12,559 nucleotides of DNA from Candidatus Poribacteria bacterium WGA-3G. Its GTDB lineage: Bacteria > Poribacteria > WGA-4E > WGA-3G. The position numbers and the translations under genes were made by a program. Positions 1 to 5,405 of this stretch are shown here, one piece after another. Under the pieces are notes generated by a model, which worked only from the letters and a program-made list of their open reading frames with translations, did no database searches and was not told the origin of the DNA. Where the stretch lies: positions 1 through 12,559 of the forward strand of contig ASZN01000108.1 in assembly GCA_000406005.1 (NCBI GenBank), in the 5' to 3' direction. Each line of letters begins with the position of its first letter. Position 1 is the first letter of the stretch.

Positions 1-20
1 GGTTTGATGAAGTTTAAGAA

Positions 21-118
21 AATAAATCGGTAATTGACGGGCAATGAATTGCCCTACTACAAACAGGCAGGCTCGTAGTAGTGCGATTCATCGCACGTTC
101 CGACATTACCGAATTAAT
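21..118. repeat. Inverted pair of dispersed hairpin repeats downstream of rluB
   Basis: Two copies of one repeat lie head to head. The first hairpin has arms GGGCAAT (39-45) and ATTGCCC (48-54) and is followed by TACTAC. The second is preceded by GTAGTA (75-80) and has arms GTGCGAT (81-87) and ATCGCAC (90-96). Both loops are two bases. CTACTAC at 54-60 can pair with GTAGTAG at 75-81 around a 14-base spacer. An outer pair TCGGTAAT (27-34) and ATTACCGA (105-112) extends the symmetry, so the whole block could form a cruciform or two separate RNA hairpins. It lies just past the stop of the leftmost gene and may help end its transcript, but no T-run follows the stems. A lone AACCCCGCCT at 134-143 is half of the other palindrome family seen at 5377-5399. 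Confidence 0.75.
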
Positions 119-154
119 CAATTAATCTTCATTAACCCCGCCTCATCTAAACCC

Positions 155-868
155 CTACAATTCCATTAACGCCTTAACCTCCGACGCAGCCAAAAACCGA
201 TACGCACCCTGCCGGAGACTCCCCAACCGCAAATTCCCGATCCGGGTCCGCTTCAATCGGATCACAGGATGCCCGACGGCTTTGAACATCAGGCGTACCT
301 GCCGTTTCTTACCCTCATGAATCACCACTTCAAACTGCGTTGACGCTTCATCTCTGCTCGTTTTTAAACGTTTAACCTTCGCTGGTGCCGTTTTCCCACT
401 CGGAATCCTGACACCTTGACGCAACTGTTGAATTGCGGTCCCGTTCGGTCCGCCCTTCACCCAGGCGAGATAGGTCTTCTCAATCTCATGGCTCGGATGT
501 AGCAACCGATAGGCGAAATTCCCGTCGTTCGTGAAGAGGAGCAACCCCTCTGTCTCTAAATCCAAGCGTCCGACCGGATAAATGCTATCCGGAAGGTCTC
601 CGACAAGATGCATAACAGTAGGACGCCCGCGTTCATCGCGACGGGTCGTCAAGTACCCCGCCGGTTTGTTCAGCATCAGATAGAGGTGCTCCATCAGCGG
701 TTCGACCGGTTTCCCGTCAAAGGCAACGGTATCCGTTTCGACATCAATCGGATGCCCTGGCACGAAGATAGTTTCGCCGTTGACGGTACCCAACCCCGCA
801 CGGATACCTTTTTTTACCGCCCGACGAGAGGCGATACCTGAGGTGGCGATATATTTTTCCAGTCGCAT
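155..868 (-). CDS. rluB: RluB-type 23S rRNA pseudouridine synthase
   Basis: Predicted to convert a uridine in 23S rRNA to pseudouridine in the cytoplasm (RsuA/RluB/RluE/RluF family). The 237-residue product has an S4 RNA-binding domain at about residues 1-45 (MRLEKYIATSGIASRR), then the synthase domain with the catalytic-aspartate motif GRLDLETEGLL, in which D103 is the nucleophile. The C-terminal segment EGKKRQVRLMFKAVGHPV followed by RLKR is the RluB/RsuA C-terminal signature. I chose ATG at 868: its GGAG Shine-Dalgarno overlaps the stop of the upstream HAD gene, the gap is 8 bases, and S4 homology begins exactly there. A longer frame back to 919 would add 17 residues with no family match. 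It is the last gene of the tight minus-strand run. RluB rather than RsuA or RluE is the best fit by the C-terminal motif, but the target base is inferred. Confidence 0.88.
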   Translation of the reverse strand: MRLEKYIATSGIASRRAVKKGIRAGLGTVNGETIFVPGHPIDVETDTVAFDGKPVEPLMEHLYLMLNKPAGYLTTRRDERGRPTVMHLVGDLPDSIYPVGRLDLETEGLLLFTNDGNFAYRLLHPSHEIEKTYLAWVKGGPNGTAIQQLRQGVRIPSGKTAPAKVKRLKTSRDEASTQFEVVIHEGKKRQVRLMFKAVGHPVIRLKRTRIGNLRLGSLRQGAYRFLAASEVKALMEL

Positions 869-876
869 CGTATCAA

Positions 877-1518
877 TCACTCCACAATCTGCCATCCGTT
901 CTCTTTCGCGATTTTCCATAATTTCCGGTCAGGGTTGACGGCAACCGGGTGTCCAAACAACGCCAATTTATGTGCGTCTGTGTGGTGGTTGCCATACGCA
1001 TAAGAATGACGCAGGTCGAACCCGTGTTCCGCGGCGAGTTGTTCGGCAAGTTTCGCCTTGTTCTCGCCATAAGGATGTAGCCCAATCCGCTGTCCCGTGA
1101 ACCGGCCCTCAACCGCTTCCAGCTCGTGTGCAACCATCAAATCCGTTTCAAAATACGCATGAAAAGGTTGAACCAGGAGCGACAACGAACCCGACATCAG
1201 GACAACCGTCCGACCTTCAGCGCGGTGCACGTGGATCAATTCGGAGATATGCGGCGCAATGCTTGGACGCAGGATGTCAACGAAACAACGGCGCGCAATC
1301 TCGTGAACCGGTTGCACCGCCAAGCCACGTAAGTAGACTTTGTTCGTTTTCGCCACTGACAGCGACTTAACTTTCAGAAAGTGGGCAGTCCATGCCAACA
1401 GGTTCGGTATCGGGATCTCACCCTGACTGAGTAGCGTTGACAGAAAAACCTGCTCTGAAGAAGCGCGGATAATCGTGCCATCTAAATCAAAGATGGCACA
1501 CGTCTTATGTAGTGTCAT
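877..1518 (-). CDS. HAD superfamily IB phosphatase-like hydrolase
   Basis: A 213-residue HAD-fold protein of the SerB-like IB subfamily, predicted to be a cytoplasmic Mg-dependent phosphatase; the substrate is unknown. Motif I is FDLDGT (D11 nucleophile, D13 acid/base), motif II is LMSGS (S109), the motif III lysine is in GENKAK (K154). Motif IV reads YGNHHTD (176-181) where most family members have GDSxxD, so the first aspartate is asparagine (N177) while D181 is kept. The tail HPVAVNPDRKL followed by WKIAKENGW is typical of the IB hydrolase group. The start at 1518 makes the 4-base ATGA overlap with the pdxJ stop, which implies translational coupling; the longer frame to 1542 would intrude into pdxJ. 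Its position right after pdxJ would allow a role in vitamin B6 phosphate turnover, but nothing in the protein itself shows this. Confidence 0.85.
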   Translation of the reverse strand: MTLHKTCAIFDLDGTIIRASSEQVFLSTLLSQGEIPIPNLLAWTAHFLKVKSLSVAKTNKVYLRGLAVQPVHEIARRCFVDILRPSIAPHISELIHVHRAEGRTVVLMSGSLSLLVQPFHAYFETDLMVAHELEAVEGRFTGQRIGLHPYGENKAKLAEQLAAEHGFDLRHSYAYGNHHTDAHKLALFGHPVAVNPDRKLWKIAKENGWQIVE

Positions 1519-2267
1519 ATGACCTGCTGCCCCAGCGCACATCGGTACGCTTTCACAGCAGCTGCCATGCCGATGTAAAGCGCGTCTGCCATGAGGTGAT
1601 GCCCGATAGAAACTTCGAGCAGGCCCGGTAACTTCTGCATCAACGGTAGGTTGTCGAGGTTCAGATCGTGTCCGGCATTAACACCAAGTCCTAACTCGAC
1701 CGCCTTTGCAGATGCCGTCTCCAACAACCCGAATTCGCGTTGAATCTCCGCCGCCGTTGCTGCCATCGCGTAAGGCGCGGTATAGAGTTCGATCCTGTCC
1801 GCACCGATGTCAAGCGTTTCTGCTATCTGTTCCATATCCGTTCCACTGAACAGACTCACACGGATACCCGCATCCTTCAGGTCTCTAATGATCGGTTTCA
1901 GCAGATCGCCGTCTTTACGGATGTCCCAAACGGTATGGCTGGTGATTTCGCCAGCGACGACGGGAACAAGCGTACATTGCGTCGGTTTCGTACGTAGCAC
2001 CCTATCAATAAGGTCGGGTCTCGGATCGCCTTCAATATTGTATTCGATTGTGGGTGTTTTTTGCGTATTGATTTCTTTTAACCGTTCGGCGATGTCTGTA
2101 ACGTCTTTAGGTGTGATATGCCGTTCATCTTCACGCGGATGGACAGTGATACCTTGCGCACCCGCAGCGACACAGGTATCCACAGCGGTAAGCATATCCG
2201 GAACATCACCGCCCCGTGAATTTCGTAATGTTGCAATTTTATTTACGTTTACACTTAATGCTATCAT
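1515..2267 (-). CDS. pdxJ: Pyridoxine 5'-phosphate synthase PdxJ
   Basis: Catalyses the last ring-closing step of DXP-dependent vitamin B6 synthesis: 1-amino-propan-2-one 3-phosphate plus 1-deoxy-xylulose 5-phosphate give pyridoxine 5'-phosphate. The 250-residue length is normal for this TIM-barrel family. Diagnostic segments are ATLRNSRGG (12-20), the active-site block HPREDERH (H43, R45, H50), NIEG with E79 in the place of the E. coli catalytic glutamate, GADRIEL (about 155-161), and GVNAGHDLNLDNL with H200 as the second catalytic histidine. ATG at 2267 is preceded by a strong GGAGG four bases upstream. The sequence resembles the longer-insert type seen in Bacteroidetes (HPREDERHI, NIEGDP) more than the E. 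coli type. It sits 30 bases after the frameshifted gene and overlaps the HAD gene by 4 bases. Confidence 0.96.
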   Translation of the reverse strand: MIALSVNVNKIATLRNSRGGDVPDMLTAVDTCVAAGAQGITVHPREDERHITPKDVTDIAERLKEINTQKTPTIEYNIEGDPRPDLIDRVLRTKPTQCTLVPVVAGEITSHTVWDIRKDGDLLKPIIRDLKDAGIRVSLFSGTDMEQIAETLDIGADRIELYTAPYAMAATAAEIQREFGLLETASAKAVELGLGVNAGHDLNLDNLPLMQKLPGLLEVSIGHHLMADALYIGMAAAVKAYRCALGQQVI

Positions 2268-2297
2268 TTTCCCTCCATCTGATGTCGTGTAAATGTC

Positions 2298-2768
2298 TTA
2301 CGCTTTTTGGGCTACCATATTCGCAAGGATACCAAGAATTTTGTCGCACAGAGCGATCGGGTAGATCGTCAAATCAATGTTCAAGCACTTCGCCTCCAAT
2401 TTGAGAAATAGCCAGTCCGTCCCTGAAGTGACGGTTCCGTAAATGTAGGCGACATTATTTTTTTTTTCTGCATTAAAGCGTTGGGCTGCAAGCATCTCAG
2501 CCACACATTGCCCGAGCCCGCTGATCAAGTCTTCTTTCTTTGCCTCAACGAGCATGATGACGGGTGCATCTAAAATAGTTTGTCCGGGCGACAGGCTGAC
2601 CAAAAAATCGCATACACCTACCAGGCCATTTTCAGCATCAACATTGAAGTCGATCCCGGAAAAGAAACTGATGCGCTGCTTATAGTGCTCTCGAAGTTCA
2701 ACCAGGATATTAGCGACAATGAGTTCAGAGCGCGCTTTCTCAGTCCCTATAGTGGTAGCTAAGGGCAC
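2298..2768 (-). CDS. PD-(D/E)XK-fold protein, C-terminal part of a frameshifted gene
   Basis: This 156-residue frame carries most of a protein family that I recall as common in cyanobacteria and usually about 200 residues long; no function is established. It has the PD-(D/E)XK nuclease-fold pattern: E14 in the first helix, D54 in GVCDFLVS, E75 and K77 in LVEAKKED, and Q87 in GLGQC. This frame alone could only start at GTG 2768, which has no clear Shine-Dalgarno. The missing N-terminus lies upstream in another frame (2759-2902), and adding one A to an A7 run would join the two into one 201-residue protein. An A10 run at 2467-2458 is read in frame without disruption. It lies between gdhA (23 bases from the reconstructed start) and pdxJ. 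A nuclease role is only suggested by the residue pattern. Confidence 0.75.
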   Translation of the reverse strand: MPLATTIGTEKARSELIVANILVELREHYKQRISFFSGIDFNVDAENGLVGVCDFLVSLSPGQTILDAPVIMLVEAKKEDLISGLGQCVAEMLAAQRFNAEKKNNVAYIYGTVTSGTDWLFLKLEAKCLNIDLTIYPIALCDKILGILANMVAQKA

Positions 2769-2902
2769 CTTTTTTTCAATTCCGTGGTGAGATCCTCACT
2801 CGGAACCACCGCTTCTACTTCAGAAAAGAGGCCAATAGATTCAACCTTTTCCAATTGGAAAGTTGACAATACTGTTTCTAATGTAAAATTGCTATAAGCC
2901 AC
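2759..2902 (-). pseudogene. N-terminal fragment of the same PD-(D/E)XK gene, with frameshift at an A7 run
   Basis: Starting at GTG 2902, with a well-placed GGAG 7 bases upstream, the frame encodes MAYSNFTLETVLSTFQ and continues to ELKK before running into TAG at 2761-2759 (47 residues). The family's usual N-terminus matches this text, and the family continuation (VPLATTIGTEKARSELI) is found in the frame starting at 2768. The break is at seven A residues on the coding strand (complement of 2770-2776). One extra A, or a ribosome shift of -1 in the A-run before GG, restores the frame. Possible causes are a homopolymer assembly error, a recent inactivating mutation, or slippage expression. The strong ribosome binding site argues that the 2902 start is, or was until recently, used. 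Confidence 0.8.
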
Positions 2903-2925
2903 TTCTACTCTCCGTAACACTATTT

Positions 2926-4347
2926 TTAAGGGAAAATGCCCAGCTGTGTATAAGATTGTGCGATTCTATGGATCGCATTGATGAATGCCGCTGTTCGGCA
3001 ATCCACGTCATCATTTTTACTTCTGTGCTGCATACGGGTCTCACGGAGTTCCTGATAGGCTCTTATCATTGTATCCTGAAGTCCAGAGTTTACCAAATCT
3101 TCCTCATCGGCACCGTGTATTAACTGCCGCTCGTCGTCCGAGAATTGATAGCCGGTCGCTCTTTCAACAGCGTGAAGCATGGCGTGCTGTGTGCTGTCTT
3201 CAAACCGTTTGCCGAGTCGTCCGAGTTGCACGTGTGAAAGATTCCGAAGCCACTCGAAATAGGAGACGGTGACACCACCGGCGTTAAGGTAGGTATCCGG
3301 GATAATCATAATCCCGCGTTCTCGGAAAATATCGTCGGCGGCTGGCGTGGTGGGGCCGTTCGCGGCTTCCGCGATAATAGCAGCTTGAATCCGAGGGGCG
3401 TTTTCCGCCGTGAGTTGGTTCTCAAGTGCCGCCGGGACCAGAATATCACAGGCTAATTCTAAGCCAGCGTTCGGCTTTTCAATAAGCTCAGCGTCAGGAT
3501 ACTCGCAGATGGATCCAGTTTCCGCACGATGCACGGCAACTTTCTCAACATCAAGTCCTTTCGGATTGTGGATTGCACCGTCTATTTCAATGATGCCAAT
3601 AACGCGGGCATCTGCCTCGATTAAAAACTTCGCCGCGTGATACCCTACATTCCCAAACCCTTGCATAACCACGCTTTTTCCGTGGAGACCGGCTGTCAAT
3701 CCAAGCGGCTTCATATCCTCTTCAATGCTGCATGCCTCTTCCAAACCGTAGGCGACACCACGTCCGGTAGCACCTCTCCGCCCGTGAATCCCGTACTGTT
3801 CGATCGGTTTGCCTGTAACACACGCAATGGCGTTAAGCTTATCGGGTGCCATTGTCGCATACGTATCGAAAATCCACGCCATCTCGGTTTCACCAGTCCC
3901 GAAATCCGGTGCTGGCACGTCTATCCCGGGTCCAATGTAATTTTTCTGGATCAATTCGTAGGTATAACGGCGGGTAATACGTTCCAATTCGCTTTCCGAG
4001 TACTCGCTCCTATCCAATTGGATACCGCCTTTCGCACCACCGAACGGGACATCGACGATCGCGCACTTGTACGTCATCAGTGCCGCGAGTGCCATGATTT
4101 CGTCCTCATCAACGAGCGTACTATAACGGATGCCACCCTTCGTCGGGAGTTTATGATGGCTATGCTCCGCACGCCAGCCGTGGAGCGTTGCAATAGTCCC
4201 GTCATCCCGCTTAAGCGGAAACGTGAAATGACAGGAACTATTACAGATCTTTATCTGCTCCAATAAGCCGCGCGGGTAGTCAGTGAATCGCGCAGCCCTG
4301 TCAAAATCCGTATTCACTTTCTCGAAAAATGAGGGTCTTTCTGACAT
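2926..4347 (-). CDS. gdhA: Glutamate dehydrogenase, mitochondrial-type with antenna-like insert
   Basis: Reversibly interconverts 2-oxoglutarate plus ammonium and L-glutamate with NAD(P)(H), as a cytoplasmic hexamer in this family. Active-site residues are present: K70 in LPTKGGIRYS, K94 in TYKCAIVDV, K106 in FGGAKGG and D148 in PAPDFGTGE. The Rossmann motif is QGFGNVG (229-235). An acid at the end of the second strand (IIEIDG) hints at NAD use, but this is uncertain. At 473 residues it is longer than common bacterial enzymes of about 420-430. The extra length lies between YFEWLRNL (363-370) and DCRTAA (449-454), where animal GDH carries its antenna, and the text around it (HGADEEDLVNSGL) matches the animal enzyme. 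ATG 4347 is 7 bases after the propeller gene's stop, with AAGGA close upstream; the longer frame to 4419 lies inside that gene. Confidence 0.96.
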   Translation of the reverse strand: MSERPSFFEKVNTDFDRAARFTDYPRGLLEQIKICNSSCHFTFPLKRDDGTIATLHGWRAEHSHHKLPTKGGIRYSTLVDEDEIMALAALMTYKCAIVDVPFGGAKGGIQLDRSEYSESELERITRRYTYELIQKNYIGPGIDVPAPDFGTGETEMAWIFDTYATMAPDKLNAIACVTGKPIEQYGIHGRRGATGRGVAYGLEEACSIEEDMKPLGLTAGLHGKSVVMQGFGNVGYHAAKFLIEADARVIGIIEIDGAIHNPKGLDVEKVAVHRAETGSICEYPDAELIEKPNAGLELACDILVPAALENQLTAENAPRIQAAIIAEAANGPTTPAADDIFRERGIMIIPDTYLNAGGVTVSYFEWLRNLSHVQLGRLGKRFEDSTQHAMLHAVERATGYQFSDDERQLIHGADEEDLVNSGLQDTMIRAYQELRETRMQHRSKNDDVDCRTAAFINAIHRIAQSYTQLGIFP

Positions 4348-4354
4348 AGTCCTT

Positions 4355-5215
4355 CTACCGTTGCCGGATGAATTTTTGCAGGCGTGCATCCGCTTGGACC
4401 TCGCCGACATATATATCACCGTGTGAATCTAACCATATCCCGTGTGGACATGCTAAGAACTCGCCCGGAACGGTGCTCCCACGTTCGCTACCCCATTGTG
4501 AAATAACCTCGCCGTCGAGCGTCATGATGCTAACTCGCTGTCCTAATTCGGCGATATAGACCAAATCATCGTCGTCGATATAGATCGTGTCCGGCTGCAA
4601 CAGGTCACCCCACTCCTCAATATACTCGCCGTCGAGTGTGAAGAACTGGATACGGTTATTCTCTCGGTCGGCAACCATGAGCCTGTCGCGTGGATCGACC
4701 CTGACGCAGTGCGGTAGATCGAATTCACCGGGACCTGTACCGGGTTGTCCCCACGATTTGATCAGTTCACCATCGGGTGAGTATTTATGGACGCGAGCGT
4801 TCCCATATCCATCGCTGATATACATCTCGCCATCGGGACCGAGTGCGAAATCTGTCGGTAGGTTGAACGGTTCACCCTCCGCCCCAGCGACATCGGGGGT
4901 TCCGAGCGTCATCAACAGTTCACCATCTGTAGTGAACTTACGCACGACGTGCGTTTCGCGTTCCGTACAATAGATGTTATCATCGGCATCAATCAAAATA
5001 CCGTGTGCATCCTTGAGGATGTCATCACCCCAAGAATCAATAAAGTTACCGTTTCGATCGAAGACGACCATCGGGTGTTCGCTTCGGCTATAGACGTAGA
5101 CGCGATCCTGCGAGTCAACAGCGACAGCCGGAATCCAGCCGAATTCCCAACCTTCTGGAAGCGTCCACCAATTTTCTTCTACAGTATATTGATGTGTTCC
5201 TTGTCCAAATACCAT
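4355..5215 (-). CDS. Six-bladed beta-propeller (NHL), peptidyl-alpha-hydroxyglycine lyase (PAL)-like
   Basis: A 286-residue NHL-repeat propeller. Repeats of the form GxxxxxxWG then P-x-xx-DxxxxxYVxD recur about every 45-50 residues. It resembles the lyase domain of peptide-amidating monooxygenase across blades 3-4 (SDGYGNARVHKYSPDGE, then LPHCV and VADRENNRIQ). The residues corresponding to the PAL zinc ligands and catalytic groups appear conserved: H71 (DAHGI), H169 (LPHCV), H258 (CPHGI), Y137 (SDGY), R44 (YSRSEH) and R184 (ADREN). There is no signal peptide or membrane segment, unlike the secreted animal enzyme, so a cytoplasmic role and a different substrate are likely. ATG 5215 has an AAGGAG 8 bases upstream and lies about 30 bases after a strong promoter; an earlier in-frame start at 5269 falls inside that promoter. 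It is the first gene of the run, 7 bases before gdhA. Confidence 0.82.
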   Translation of the reverse strand: MVFGQGTHQYTVEENWWTLPEGWEFGWIPAVAVDSQDRVYVYSRSEHPMVVFDRNGNFIDSWGDDILKDAHGILIDADDNIYCTERETHVVRKFTTDGELLMTLGTPDVAGAEGEPFNLPTDFALGPDGEMYISDGYGNARVHKYSPDGELIKSWGQPGTGPGEFDLPHCVRVDPRDRLMVADRENNRIQFFTLDGEYIEEWGDLLQPDTIYIDDDDLVYIAELGQRVSIMTLDGEVISQWGSERGSTVPGEFLACPHGIWLDSHGDIYVGEVQADARLQKFIRQR

Positions 5216-5250
5216 AAGTTTTCTCCTTGCTCGAAAAAGAATTGGCATAT

Positions 5251-5279
5251 ATTCTAACAGGTTCATCACGATTTCTCAA
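5251..5279 (-). promoter_or_regulatory. Sigma-70-like promoter of the six-gene operon
   Basis: On the minus strand, TTGAGA (5279-5274, 5 of 6 consensus) is separated by exactly 17 bases from TAGAAT (5256-5251, 5 of 6). Transcription would start near 5244, leaving a leader of about 29 bases that carries AAGGAG before the ATG at 5215. No comparable promoter was seen in the short gaps between the downstream genes, which supports a single operon through to 155. Confidence 0.7.
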
Positions 5280-5376
5280 GAAAAATTTGGGAATAGCCAT
5301 CGGCGATTGCCTTGTAAGAGGCATGTTTATAGAATGCAGGTGGGGTTTTATGAAGTTTCAGAAATCTCTCCATTGC

Positions 5377-5399
5377 AGGCGGGGTTTGCAACCCCGCCT
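5377..5399. repeat. Perfect palindrome between glnE and the PAL-like operon
   Basis: Arms AGGCGGGGTT (5377-5386) and AACCCCGCCT (5390-5399) enclose TGC. It begins 7 bases downstream of the glnE stop, so it could form a stable hairpin at the end of the glnE transcript, perhaps for attenuation or 3' end protection. Neither strand has a T-run after the stem, so a classical intrinsic terminator is not supported. The left flank (5331-5349) has a near repeat of the same text (GCAGGTGGGGTTT). The same arm occurs at 9921-9930 and, inverted, at 134-143. Confidence 0.75.
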
Positions 5400-5405
5400 T
5401 TAGCT

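Noticed and set aside
608..841. Open frames antisense to rluB, glnE, gdhA and the enolase-superfamily genes
   Set aside because: They lie opposite well-recognised genes, match no family and lack ribosome binding sites; they are by-products of codon bias.
2458..2467. Second frameshift at the A10 run in the PD-(D/E)XK gene
   Set aside because: The reading frame and family-like text continue normally through AEKKNNVAYIYG to the stop, so no shift is needed here.
4348..4419. Longer N-terminus for glutamate dehydrogenase
   Set aside because: The extra 24 codons lie inside the end of the propeller gene and show no family similarity; ATG 4347 matches the normal start and spacing.
5216..5269. Longer N-terminus for the PAL-like protein
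   Set aside because: It would begin inside the promoter (5251-5279), and the strong AAGGAG points to ATG 5215.
5377..5399. Intrinsic terminator for glnE
   Set aside because: The stem is strong, but neither strand has a T-run after it, so only a structural repeat is supported.
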